DNA of 40,585 nt from Gammaproteobacteria bacterium (GTDB lineage Bacteria; Pseudomonadota; Gammaproteobacteria; Steroidobacterales; Woeseiaceae), in contig JAOUGX010000025.1 of NCBI GenBank assembly GCA_029865385.1, positions 1-40,585 on the forward strand, given 5' to 3'. The number at the start of each line of letters is the position of its first letter. The first letter of the stretch is position 1. Positions 1 through 8,888 of this stretch are shown here, piece after piece. Under the pieces are notes generated by a model. It searched no databases. It saw only the letters and a program-made list of their open reading frames with translations, and was not told the origin of the DNA. Made by a program: the position numbers and the translations under genes.

Positions 1-372
1 GAATTACCGGAGTTGTCATCCGCGGGCAGGGAAAGGCTGATATCCGTTTACGGCGGTCGGGCGATTCAGGTTGTTGAACTGGCGGAGACGCGAGCGGAAT
101 GGCAGTCGTCAATGGATCGTGACCGAACGGTACTGGCAGCCGAAGTTGTGTTTGCCGTGCGCGAGGAAATGGCCGTAACGCTGACCGACATAGTGCATCG
201 AAGGATGATGGTAGGGCTCGATGCGGATCAGGGGGCGTCGCTTGCAGAAGCAATCGCCGGCCTCGCGGCCGGCGAACTGCGATGGAGCAGCGCTGAGACA
301 CAACGCCAGCTCAAAGCTCTGAAAAACTACAACGATCGGCTGAAGCCCGCATTCCTCAGTGCGGGCACATAG
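1..372 (+). CDS. C-terminal end of a glycerol-3-phosphate dehydrogenase-like protein (partial)
   Basis: The reading frame is open from base 1 and stops at 370-372, so this is the 3' part of a gene that begins before the window. The segment around VREEMAVTLTDIVHRR matches the C-terminal helical domain of FAD-dependent glycerol-3-phosphate dehydrogenase (GlpD family), where AVREEMA followed by a leucine/aspartate stretch and paired arginines is typical. That enzyme oxidises glycerol 3-phosphate to dihydroxyacetone phosphate at the inner membrane and passes electrons to quinone. The FAD-binding part is outside the window, so a related FAD-dependent oxidoreductase sharing this domain cannot be excluded. 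It converges on icd with a 39-bp gap in which I see no clear terminator. Confidence 0.72.
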   Translation, partial: ELPELSSAGRERLISVYGGRAIQVVELAETRAEWQSSMDRDRTVLAAEVVFAVREEMAVTLTDIVHRRMMVGLDADQGASLAEAIAGLAAGELRWSSAETQRQLKALKNYNDRLKPAFLSAGT

Positions 373-411
373 AAACCTGTCGCAAAATTCCCGTGAGATT
401 GGTTCTGGCAA

Positions 412-1710
412 CTACATATTCTTGATCATTGCCGATGCGAATTCGCTGCACTTGACCTTGGTTGCGCCTTCCATGAGTCGCGCGAAGTCGTAGGTGACCG
501 TTTTCTGCCCAATGGTCTTGTCCATTGCATCGATGATCCTGTCAGCGGCTTCGACCCAACCCATGTAGCGCAGCATCATCTCTCCGGAAAGAATCAGCGA
601 GCCGGGATTCACGACGTCCTGGTTCGCGTACTTGGGCGCTGTGCCGTGTGTCGCCTCGAACACGGCGTGGCCGCTGATGTTGTTGATATTCCCGCCGGGC
701 GCAATGCCGATGCCACCAACCTGCGCAGCCAGCGCATCGGACAGGTAATCGCCGTTCAGGTTCATCGTGGCTATGACATCGAATTCGCTGGCGCGTGTCA
801 GGACCTGCTGCAGGGTGATGTCTGCAATCGCATCCTTCACCAGTATTTTGCCTTCTTTCAGTGCCGCCTCCTGTTCTGCATTGGCGGCGTCCGGTCCTTT
901 TTCGGCTTTGCTTCGTTCCCACTGATCCCATGTGTAGGTGTGCTTGCCGTACTCACGTTCGGCAAGTTCGTAACCCCAGTTGCGAAATGCGCCTTCGGTG
1001 AACTTCATGATGTTGCCTTTGTGCACGAAGGTCAGGCTTTTTCGTTTGTTGGCAATCGCATATTCGAGAGCCGAGCGCACAAGCCTTTCCGTACCTTCCT
1101 GTGATACGGGCTTCAGGCCGATCCCGGAACTATCCGGAAAGCGAATCTTTGCAAACTCGGCCGGGAAATTTTCCTTGAGCAGTTTCAGGAAGCGCGCATT
1201 GGCGTCGGTACCGCGTTCGAATTCGATACCGGCATAGATGTCCTCCGTATTCTCGCGAAAGATCACCATGTCGACGCTGCCCGGATCCTTGACCGGCGAA
1301 GGCACTCCCTTGAACCAGCGCACCGGGCGCAGACAAACGTACAGATCGAGCAACTGGCGAAGCGCAACGTTCAACGAGCGTATGCCGCCACCGATCGGCG
1401 TGGTCAGCGGGCCCTTGATGGACACGAGGTACTCGCGGCAGGCGTCAACGGTCTGGTCCGGCAGCCAGTTATCGAACAAATCAAAGGCTTTCTGCCCAGC
1501 ATAGATTTCCATCCAGTGAATCTTGCGTTTGCCGCGGTAGGCTTTGTCGACTGCGCCGTCCAGTGCCCGGACCGTGGCTCGCCAGATATCCGGCCCCGTG
1601 CCGTCGCCTTCGATGAACGGGATCACCGGATTGTCGGGTACCGTCAATTTACCGTTCTTGATTGTGATTTTCGCACCTTTTGCAGGTACGACCGGTGATG
1701 CATCAGCCAT
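412..1710 (-). CDS. icd: NADP-dependent isocitrate dehydrogenase
   Basis: This cytoplasmic TCA-cycle enzyme decarboxylates isocitrate to 2-oxoglutarate with reduction of NADP. The 432-residue length suits the E. coli-type enzyme (416). Visible signatures are the EGDGTGPD segment near residue 34, the [13 protein letters not shown] segment near 107-119, and the C-terminal [16 protein letters not shown] block. Ser112 in GIRS corresponds to the serine (E. coli Ser113) phosphorylated by AceK, and an aceK gene lies at 29467 in this same window. The start has a GGAG ribosome site about 7 bases upstream. A small zinc-ribbon gene ends 37 bp upstream on the same strand and may be co-transcribed. Confidence 0.97.
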   Translation of the reverse strand: MADASPVVPAKGAKITIKNGKLTVPDNPVIPFIEGDGTGPDIWRATVRALDGAVDKAYRGKRKIHWMEIYAGQKAFDLFDNWLPDQTVDACREYLVSIKGPLTTPIGGGIRSLNVALRQLLDLYVCLRPVRWFKGVPSPVKDPGSVDMVIFRENTEDIYAGIEFERGTDANARFLKLLKENFPAEFAKIRFPDSSGIGLKPVSQEGTERLVRSALEYAIANKRKSLTFVHKGNIMKFTEGAFRNWGYELAEREYGKHTYTWDQWERSKAEKGPDAANAEQEAALKEGKILVKDAIADITLQQVLTRASEFDVIATMNLNGDYLSDALAAQVGGIGIAPGGNINNISGHAVFEATHGTAPKYANQDVVNPGSLILSGEMMLRYMGWVEAADRIIDAMDKTIGQKTVTYDFARLMEGATKVKCSEFASAMIKNM

Positions 1711-1747
1711 TGACTACTCCATTGTTCGTTAAAACCGTAAGGACTAA

Positions 1748-1942
1748 CTATCTGTCGACGATGAGCTGCGGACCGCTTCGACCGAATATGTGTTTGGTAA
1801 ATACGCCGTATACATGACCACAATCTTTGCAGTGTGCGACAAAGAACCAGGCCGTGTTCTGCCTCGACTTCTCTGTACTGGGCGTTGACACAATATTTTC
1901 TATACCACTTGCTCCACAGTCCGGGCATTTCGGGTCGGCCAT
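1748..1942 (-). CDS. Small two-CxxC zinc-ribbon protein
   Basis: The 64-residue product starts MADPKCPDCG and carries two CxxC pairs (CPDC near residue 6, CKDC near 38) separated by about 30 residues, the layout of a zinc ribbon. A longer upstream extension is open to 2047, but it lacks family-like sequence and would run through the divergent promoter region, so I chose the ATG at 1942. It lies just upstream of icd on the same strand. The function is unknown to me; a nucleic-acid or protein-binding zinc ribbon is an inference from the cysteine spacing only. Confidence 0.7.
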   Translation of the reverse strand: MADPKCPDCGASGIENIVSTPSTEKSRQNTAWFFVAHCKDCGHVYGVFTKHIFGRSGPQLIVDR

Positions 1943-2046
1943 TGAATCTACTCTTCCTGCTGAATGGATGTGATGAAAGCGCGGCAGTTGTGTCAAATCA
2001 TTATAATCCCGTTGCAACCCGTTCGACCATTCAACAAGGCAATTCA
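1943..2046. promoter_or_regulatory. Divergent intergenic region between the zinc-ribbon gene and the patatin gene
   Basis: About 100 bases separate two divergent starts. A perfect TATAAT hexamer lies at 2002-2007 on the plus strand, about 40 bases before the patatin ATG, and could be a -10 element, but no good -35 match sits 17 bases upstream of it. A usable AAGG ribosome site precedes the patatin start. The promoter assignment is tentative. Confidence 0.3.
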
Positions 2047-4272
2047 ATGAATTCTCATATACTCAGGAACCTGGTTTTCCTGATGATTCTCGTAGTCGCA
2101 AACGAAACCGGTGCTCAGGAAGCGGAAATCTCCGCTGATTCCGAACGACCGCGTATCGGCCTCGTACTCGGGGGGGGCGGTGCCCGCGGCGCAGCGCATA
2201 TTGGCGTACTTCGCGAGCTGGAAAGGCTGCGAATACCTATCGATGCTATAGCCGGCACCAGCATGGGTGCGATCGTAGGCGGCCTGTACGCATCCGGAAT
2301 GTCCCCGGCCGAGCTGGAAAACCTTGTCGAAACGATTGACTGGGAGGACTCGTTTCGCGATGGCGCACAACGCAAGGATCGACCTTTCCGCCGCAAGCAG
2401 GACGACGACCAGTTTCCGATGCGACTGGAGCTCGGCGTTCGCGACGGTGAGCTGCAGATTCCGTTGGGGTTCATTCAGGGCCAGAAGCTGGGTCTGATCC
2501 TGCGCGAGAATACCCTGGCGGTCGCCGATGTCGATGATTTCGATCAGCTGCCAATCCCGTTTCGCGCCGTCGCATCGGATATCTGGACGGGGGAGGTTTA
2601 CGTTCTGTCAAGCGGCGACCTTGCAACCGCGATTCGTGCCAGCATGGCAGTACCAGGCGCTTTTGCGCCGGTTGTCATGGATGGGCGCACGCTGGTGGAC
2701 GGTGGCCTGGTCGGCAATGTGCCGGTATCTGTCATCAGAGAAATGGACGTCGATATCGTTATTGCCGTGGATGTCGAGTTTCCACTGTACGGGCCGGCCG
2801 ACATGCAATCGGCCATCGACATAACGGCGCAAATGTTGACAATCCTCATTCGCAAGGAGACATTGCGACAACTGGATGATCTGTCCGACGACGATATCCT
2901 GATTCGACCGGACCTGGGAAACTACGGATCAACCAACTTCGGCGGCATCGCCAACACTATCGAGCCAGGTGCCGAGGCAACTCGACGTCACGCGGAAAAG
3001 CTCAGCCAGCTTTCGCTCGATGAAGCCGGGTACGCACGGCATATCGCGGCTCGCCGCGTTCAGCCGGCCGTTCTTCCACAAATCAATTTTGCGGAAGTAG
3101 TCGATGACGGTCCTCTGTCGGCAAGAGTTCTGGAGACGCGACTCAAATCGGAAACCGGTGAACCTGCGGATCCGTCGGCACTGGCTGACGATGCCGGGAG
3201 GCTGTACGGGCTGGATCTGTACGAACAGGTGGATTACCGGCTGGTCGAGCGCGGAGAGCAGACAGGGGTGGAATTTCATACACGCGCAAAAACGTGGGGA
3301 CCGAACTTTCTCAATTTCGGCATCGAATTGCAGGACGATCTGCAGGGCGATACCTCATTCAACCTGTCTTCGAGACTGACACGCCGGGGATTGAATGCGC
3401 TCGGAGCGGAATGGCGAACCGATATACAGATTGGTACCGAGCCATACCTGATATCGGAGTTCTACCAGCCGCTGAGTTTCGATTCCCGTTATTTCGTCGC
3501 GCCGCGCATTGAGCTTGAGCAAACCAACTTCAACGTGTTTGTTGACCAGGACAGGGTCGGGCGCTACCGAATCAGTAACGGCGGGGTCGCCCTTGATGTC
3601 GGACGGGAACTGGGTGTGTGGGGCGAGTTTCGATTGGGCGCGTTTGCCGGCAAGGGCAACGCCAACGTGAAAGTCGGCGCACCGGACCTGCCGGAATCGT
3701 CGTTCGACGTAGGCGGACTGTTTTCGAGTTTCAAGGTCGATACTCGCGACAACGCGCAGATTCCTCTTGACGGCTTGCTCATCGATATCGAGTTCACCAC
3801 TTCCCGGCCCGGACTCGGGGCGGACTCGCGATTCGATCTGCTGGAAACCGAGTTCACCAGGATCTGGACCCGCGGCCGGCATTCGTTGAACACGGGCCTG
3901 AAGTTCAACACGTCGTTTCAGTCTGATGACCTGGTGCAGAATTTTTTCCCGCTGGGGGGTTTCCTCAACCTGTCCGGGCTGGCGCAAGGAGCAGTCAGCG
4001 GGCCTCACGCGGCGCTCGCAAAGCTGGTCTATTACCGGCGCACCGGGGAAACCGCGCCGAATATCTTCGATGCACCTTTGTATATCGGTGCATCGCTCGA
4101 AGCCGGCGACGTATGGCAGTCGCGATCGGAAATCAGTTCAAGTTCGGTGTTGTTCAACGGCAGCGTGTTTGCGGGCGTCGATACGTTTTTCGGCCCGTTG
4201 TTTCTGGCTGCCGGATTTTCCGAAGGGGGCGAATCCAATTTCTATCTTTCTCTTGGACGTTCGCCGCTGTAA
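2047..4272 (+). CDS. Patatin-like phospholipase with POTRA and beta-barrel (PlpD-type, type Vd secretion)
   Basis: Predicted secreted lipolytic enzyme of 741 residues. The start was chosen at the ATG at 2047: it has an AAGG site and opens a Sec signal peptide (about residues 1-24, cleaved near TGAQ). The longer frame from 1834 has no family sequence. The patatin domain covers about residues 36-320, with the GGGGARG oxyanion loop near 42-48, the GTSMG nucleophile elbow with Ser72, and the DGG dyad motif with Asp218. Residues about 355-420 look like one POTRA domain (ALADDAGRLYGL, YEQVDY). The remaining 320 residues are alternating beta strands of an outer-membrane barrel. This order matches Pseudomonas PlpD (about 728 residues), an autotransporter that carries its own phospholipase outward. 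All catalytic motifs are intact. Confidence 0.93.
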   Translation: MNSHILRNLVFLMILVVANETGAQEAEISADSERPRIGLVLGGGGARGAAHIGVLRELERLRIPIDAIAGTSMGAIVGGLYASGMSPAELENLVETIDWEDSFRDGAQRKDRPFRRKQDDDQFPMRLELGVRDGELQIPLGFIQGQKLGLILRENTLAVADVDDFDQLPIPFRAVASDIWTGEVYVLSSGDLATAIRASMAVPGAFAPVVMDGRTLVDGGLVGNVPVSVIREMDVDIVIAVDVEFPLYGPADMQSAIDITAQMLTILIRKETLRQLDDLSDDDILIRPDLGNYGSTNFGGIANTIEPGAEATRRHAEKLSQLSLDEAGYARHIAARRVQPAVLPQINFAEVVDDGPLSARVLETRLKSETGEPADPSALADDAGRLYGLDLYEQVDYRLVERGEQTGVEFHTRAKTWGPNFLNFGIELQDDLQGDTSFNLSSRLTRRGLNALGAEWRTDIQIGTEPYLISEFYQPLSFDSRYFVAPRIELEQTNFNVFVDQDRVGRYRISNGGVALDVGRELGVWGEFRLGAFAGKGNANVKVGAPDLPESSFDVGGLFSSFKVDTRDNAQIPLDGLLIDIEFTTSRPGLGADSRFDLLETEFTRIWTRGRHSLNTGLKFNTSFQSDDLVQNFFPLGGFLNLSGLAQGAVSGPHAALAKLVYYRRTGETAPNIFDAPLYIGASLEAGDVWQSRSEISSSSVLFNGSVFAGVDTFFGPLFLAAGFSEGGESNFYLSLGRSPL

Positions 4273-4304
4273 GCGATATCTCCTGATTCCATACGAGCGG
4301 CTTT

Positions 4305-4553
4305 TCAGCGCACCAGTTTTTCCAGTATCTGTGTGGGTGAGTCGGTCTTGCGATAGTAACCGTGGCGCTTTGCCATATTGTCGTACGCGCTGTCTCTCTC
4401 GCCTTCAGTCGCGTACCAGTGAATGCGTTCCCAGTCGCTGCCCAGCAGGCTGCTGAACGTGTCGCCGGGCGGCAGACTGACGCGGATGCCGAATCGCCGG
4501 TTGCTACCGGCGGATTCCGGATCGACAAGATTGTGCTGATGGCAAAAATCCAC
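4305..4553 (-). CDS. Small conserved hypothetical protein
   Basis: The 82-residue protein starts at a GTG with a very good ribosome site (AAGGAG about 5 bases upstream). It contains FGIRVSLPPGDTF followed by SDWERIHWYATEGERD and a C-terminal ILEKLV, a composition I recognise from small uncharacterised gammaproteobacterial proteins. It has no signal peptide or membrane segment, so it is probably cytoplasmic. It converges on the patatin gene with 32 bp between. I know of no assigned function. Confidence 0.68.
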   Translation of the reverse strand: MDFCHQHNLVDPESAGSNRRFGIRVSLPPGDTFSSLLGSDWERIHWYATEGERDSAYDNMAKRHGYYRKTDSPTQILEKLVR

Positions 4554-4775
4554 GCTGGCTCCTTATAGATTTCGTTTCTTCTGTTTCGGCAGAGTGGCGA
4601 TGATACAGGCTCGCAGCGGCAAAGTGTGCGAGTCGAAAAACATATTTTAAACAATAGGTTATAAGAATACCGTTGGCAGCGTCGGGACTTGACGCGAGCG
4701 ACGGGACCGGTCACGCTGCCTGCAGGGTGTGGCGCCTCGCTACCGCTGTAGCGGTGGGACACAGTCGAGCATTGC
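4554..4775. promoter_or_regulatory. Divergent intergenic region upstream of the large NTPase gene
   Basis: About 220 bases with an AT-rich stretch near 4640-4670 that may hold promoters. A perfect inverted repeat ACCGCT-GT-AGCGGT lies at 4742-4755, about 20 bases before the NTPase ATG, where it could fold over or near a poorly conserved ribosome site. No coding sequence is seen. Confidence 0.3.
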
Positions 4776-7700
4776 ATGGCGGAAAACACAGACAAATATT
4801 CAAGCGATGCCGCTGACGCGACCGGTGAATTCTTTGCCGTGGGCGGTCCGTTGCATGCAGTTCGTGCGGGATACGTTCGCCGCCCCGCGGACGAACTGCT
4901 TTACAAAGCTTTGATCCGCGGTCACAACGCGCATGTCGTCGCACCCGACCGAACGGGAAAGTCCAGCCTGATCGCATCGACTGCCGCGCGATTGCAGAAC
5001 AACGGAGTCAAGGTTGCCATTCTGGACCTGGAACAGATCGGGGAACGCGACGGGGGAGCAGATGCCGGCCGCTGGTACTACAGTATTGTTTACCGCTTGT
5101 TGCGGCAATTGCGATTGAAAGTCGATCTGCAGGTCTGGTGGCAGGACAAGGCAATCCTCGGCTACCGGCAGCGCCTTGTCGAGTTTTACAGCGAAATCGT
5201 CCTGCAAAACATCTCGGAGCCGGTAGTCGTATTTGTCGACCAGGTCCAGTGCACGGAATCCTACACGTTCGCGGAACACCTGCTCGCGAGTATCCGCGCC
5301 GCACACAACGCAAGAACTACGGATCCGGAGTTTTCGAGACTCACGTTTGCATTGATCGGTGAGTGTGATCCGCGATCATTGGTCGAGAACCCGGAGCAAT
5401 CTCCATTCAGTGTTTCAAGGGAAATTCTGCTGGGTGATTTCTCGCGACAGGATCTGGAAATTTTCGCAACGGAGCTGAACCTTTCCGGGGACGATTCGCG
5501 AACGGCGCTGGATTGCATCTACGAGTGGACCAGCGGGCAACCCTACCTTACGCAGAAACTGGCAAGGTCAATCGCGCGGGAACAGATCGCCGGCGACATC
5601 AGGGCACACGTGAACCGGATTGCGATGCAGCAGCTTGCCGGTCGTGCTGCGCTGCACAGCGAACCCCACATGAGTCATATCCACAGGCACATTACCGCGG
5701 CGGGCAGGTACCGCGACGGGATGCTCAACCTGTATGGCAAGCTGAGAAAGGGCATCGAGGTTCGATACGATGCACAATCCCGGGTCCAAAGCCAGCTGTT
5801 GGCAAGCGGCCTGCTGGTACGGGACGACAGCGGAGTATTGAGAGTCAAAAACCGGCTTTACCAGACGGTGTTTACCGCAAGATGGGCGAACGAGAACCTG
5901 CCTCTTGAATGGCGCGCTCCGGCGATTGCTGCCGCGCTGTTTCTTGCGATCGCGGCCATCCCGTTTCTGTATACCCAAGTGCTGCCACGTCCCTACATCA
6001 ATCGGATGTTCGACACAGCCGCGTCGCTGGAAGCCGTTTCGGCTACGCACGCAGGCTTGCAATCCCTGCCCGGTCATAGCGGTGATGCCGACAGGCTGTA
6101 CAAAATGGTCTTGCAGGATCGCGCAGCGCAGGCGTCCGATCGCGAGGCGATGCTGCAAGTTGATTCCTATGCGCGGGAGTTCGAGCTGACGGGCAGTCTG
6201 GCAGATGGATTGCAGGCGGCTTTCTGGGATCGTCAGGTCCGACTGGCGCTGCGCGAAGAACGTCGTGACGATGCACTGATTGCGGCGCTGGAGTCGCTGG
6301 TCGAATCCACGCCTTTGAGACGGCGGCGCGCGGCGACCCTTGTTGGCGACGACTATCCGCAGCTGGTCGGCACCGTGCCCGATCAAATGTCGCAGCGCGT
6401 CGTATTCAATCCGCAGGATGTCGCCCTGAGCTTCGTTGACGGGGCGCGCATCAGTCAATGGACGTTTGCAAGCGGCGAGTTGCAGCAAAGAGACGCCTGG
6501 ACTGTTTCAGCGCTTGATGTCACGCCGCTGGTTCGCCGCGTCGTGGTCGATCGAGACGGACGTGTCAATAGGATCGGCCTGAGCGTCAATGTCAGCCATG
6601 CAAGGCTTTCGGATTTGCTCATCAAGCTGATAGCTCCATCGGGACGCACGGTTGATCTGCAGTTTCGACAATCGTCGTCATCGGCCAATGAGATCATTCG
6701 CATTGACCGAGCAGAACTTTCCTCACTGAATGGCGAGCTGCTGTCGGGTACATGGAGTCTTAGTATTCGTGATGAGGCTATTGGAATCGACGGGCATCTC
6801 GTTGCCTGGGATCTGAGTTTGAATTCGCAGGTGATCGTCGAAAATTTTGATCGTGGTCTGGATATTCCCGAACCCGTGGAAAAGGACTCGGATAACCTTT
6901 GGCTTGCGCCGGATGGTCGCTATGCCGTGGCACGATCGTCACAAAGCGACGGCATGCGCATGTGGGACATTGCCAGCGCGCAGGCCGCTAGGACCGTTGC
7001 AGTCCCCGCCAGCGAGGCGGTCGTCGGTATCAGTCCAGCACTGGGTTATCTGGTAACCACCGGTGCCGATACGGTCAACGTGTGGCGCACAGTGGATGGC
7101 AGACGGCACGCATCGCTGTCAATCGCGGTAGCCAATCAGCAGCTTCGACTGAGTGATGACGGCCGGCATCTGCTGGTTCAAAGTCGTGGTGAAGCGAATA
7201 CGAACTTCGAACTCTGGTCGCTTGAGACTCTTAAAGTGCTCGGCAAGATCGGCGTGGCCGGCACGCCAGCACTTGTCAGTATCGACGCGAGCGGAAATCA
7301 CCTTGCGATCGCAGACTATGATCGCTCGGTACGCATCTGGGATTTCAGGAAGAACAGATTGCTCGCGCAATTCGATCTCGACATACAGCCCAGCCGCATA
7401 GCTCTGTCCCCGGACGGCAGCCGGCTCGGCGCCTTGCACGGAGACCGCGGCGTTTCACTGTGGCATGCCGACGTTCCCGACCGGCCTCTGCTGCAGGAAT
7501 GGCAAACGGCGCAGTGGCAAATGGCGTTCTCGGAAACCGGGCAGAAGTTTCTCGCAGGAAGTCCCCGCTACGGATTCCAGGTCTATCGCAGCAACGATGG
7601 CAGCATCATGGGGCCGCTGCTCGGCAGCGGCATGAACGAGAACCTGGCAACGACGCTCGCGTTCAGCCGCGATGAGAAACTCGTGTTGACCGGGTCACCA

Positions 7701-8870
7701 ACCGGCATAAGCCGCCTGTGGCACGCTCCATTGGTGGCGCCACAGGTATCCGGCACTGACCCCGGCACTACGAATTCGGCACACAAGTTGTGGAGAGAAT
7801 CAGGTGATTCGATCAGTGCGATCTCACCCGACGGCATGCGAATGGCCATCGGTGACTACGATGGGCATGTTCACATAGTTCGTATTGATGCTGGTGAAGA
7901 GGAACTCGCCAAAGCCGGCGATGAGGTGAGTTTCATCGGACACCAGGCGTCAGTTACTGCCGTATCGTTCAGTCGCGACGGTCTGCTTGTCGCCAGCGTC
8001 GCGCAGAACGGAAGTATTCGTATCTGGGATGCGACAAGCGGTGTGCCGAAAAAATTCTCTGCGCATGCATTGATCAAGAGTGCTGACCAGATGCAATTCT
8101 CGCCGGATGGCTCGAGACTGGCCGTCAATAGCGGAAGACGCGCGCTGGTCATGAACACGGATTCCGGACAGTTGTTGGCGGAGATCGAGCTTGGGGAAAT
8201 GCACCCGTCAATGGCGTTTGCTGACGCTGAGCACCTCTATCTGGGAGCGGAAAGCGGCGCACTCAGAGTCTTGAGCCCGGATCGAAGCGGCAGCTGGAAT
8301 TTGCGCAACGTCTGGCAAGGAACCTCGGCGCTACGCAAGATGGAGGTGTCGTCGCAAACACAGAGACTGGTTCTTGTGAATGCAGCGAACGAAGCGCGCT
8401 GGCTGGATATTCGCAGTGGCCGTGTCAGTGAGCAGACGCTCGGGCTGCCGGATGTCATCAGCGATATTCTTTTCAGCTCTCGCGACTCCCGGGTTCTGCT
8501 GCGTACGCCGCGCTGGGTTCATCGGACGGCAATTTCACCGTCCGGACTGATCTGGCTCGACGCGATTCGCGCGCCAAAGGCGTTGCCAGGTTCCCGCATG
8601 GTTCTCGACACCGGTATCCCGGCGATCGCAACGGACGATTCTGCTGCGACCCGCGACAATGCAGGCGGTCATGACCGGCTGCTCGTCCTGACTCGCGAAA
8701 CAGGATTTGCCGAAGTGGCTGAATTGCAGTTCGATTATTCGTCTGGCCCGGCACTGGTCGGAAATCGGCAGGAACTTCTCGACGAGTGGCGAAAAAAGCT
8801 TGCGGTTCCGCAAGAGGAACTGGCAGCGGAGTCAATAACCCTTCCGGCGATCAGCCCGGCAATTGACTAA
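4776..8870 (+). CDS. Membrane NTPase with WD40 propeller and inserted proprotein-convertase P-domain
   Basis: The 1364-residue protein has four parts. Residues about 22-300 form an AAA_35/STAND-like NTPase with a Walker A (APDRTGKSS, 56-64) and a Walker B (VVVFVDQVQ, 150-158). In the Walker B, Gln156 replaces the usual catalytic Glu. A single hydrophobic span at about 382-405 should cross the inner membrane. After a helical linker, a WD40 propeller runs from about 540 to 1290 with many SPDG/W-D blades such as SVRIWDF and SIRIWDA. A P-domain (proprotein convertase type, about 580-685, ending SGTWSLSIRDEA...AWDLSLN) sits between the first and second recognisable blades. With no signal peptide, the NTPase should be cytoplasmic and the propeller plus P-domain periplasmic. 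The ribosome site is weak. The role is unknown; signal transduction or a STAND-like sensor is inference. Confidence 0.85.
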   Translation: MAENTDKYSSDAADATGEFFAVGGPLHAVRAGYVRRPADELLYKALIRGHNAHVVAPDRTGKSSLIASTAARLQNNGVKVAILDLEQIGERDGGADAGRWYYSIVYRLLRQLRLKVDLQVWWQDKAILGYRQRLVEFYSEIVLQNISEPVVVFVDQVQCTESYTFAEHLLASIRAAHNARTTDPEFSRLTFALIGECDPRSLVENPEQSPFSVSREILLGDFSRQDLEIFATELNLSGDDSRTALDCIYEWTSGQPYLTQKLARSIAREQIAGDIRAHVNRIAMQQLAGRAALHSEPHMSHIHRHITAAGRYRDGMLNLYGKLRKGIEVRYDAQSRVQSQLLASGLLVRDDSGVLRVKNRLYQTVFTARWANENLPLEWRAPAIAAALFLAIAAIPFLYTQVLPRPYINRMFDTAASLEAVSATHAGLQSLPGHSGDADRLYKMVLQDRAAQASDREAMLQVDSYAREFELTGSLADGLQAAFWDRQVRLALREERRDDALIAALESLVESTPLRRRRAATLVGDDYPQLVGTVPDQMSQRVVFNPQDVALSFVDGARISQWTFASGELQQRDAWTVSALDVTPLVRRVVVDRDGRVNRIGLSVNVSHARLSDLLIKLIAPSGRTVDLQFRQSSSSANEIIRIDRAELSSLNGELLSGTWSLSIRDEAIGIDGHLVAWDLSLNSQVIVENFDRGLDIPEPVEKDSDNLWLAPDGRYAVARSSQSDGMRMWDIASAQAARTVAVPASEAVVGISPALGYLVTTGADTVNVWRTVDGRRHASLSIAVANQQLRLSDDGRHLLVQSRGEANTNFELWSLETLKVLGKIGVAGTPALVSIDASGNHLAIADYDRSVRIWDFRKNRLLAQFDLDIQPSRIALSPDGSRLGALHGDRGVSLWHADVPDRPLLQEWQTAQWQMAFSETGQKFLAGSPRYGFQVYRSNDGSIMGPLLGSGMNENLATTLAFSRDEKLVLTGSPTGISRLWHAPLVAPQVSGTDPGTTNSAHKLWRESGDSISAISPDGMRMAIGDYDGHVHIVRIDAGEEELAKAGDEVSFIGHQASVTAVSFSRDGLLVASVAQNGSIRIWDATSGVPKKFSAHALIKSADQMQFSPDGSRLAVNSGRRALVMNTDSGQLLAEIELGEMHPSMAFADAEHLYLGAESGALRVLSPDRSGSWNLRNVWQGTSALRKMEVSSQTQRLVLVNAANEARWLDIRSGRVSEQTLGLPDVISDILFSSRDSRVLLRTPRWVHRTAISPSGLIWLDAIRAPKALPGSRMVLDTGIPAIATDDSAATRDNAGGHDRLLVLTRETGFAEVAELQFDYSSGPALVGNRQELLDEWRKKLAVPQEELAAESITLPAISPAID

Positions 8871-8888
8871 GGCGTAACACAGGGGAGC

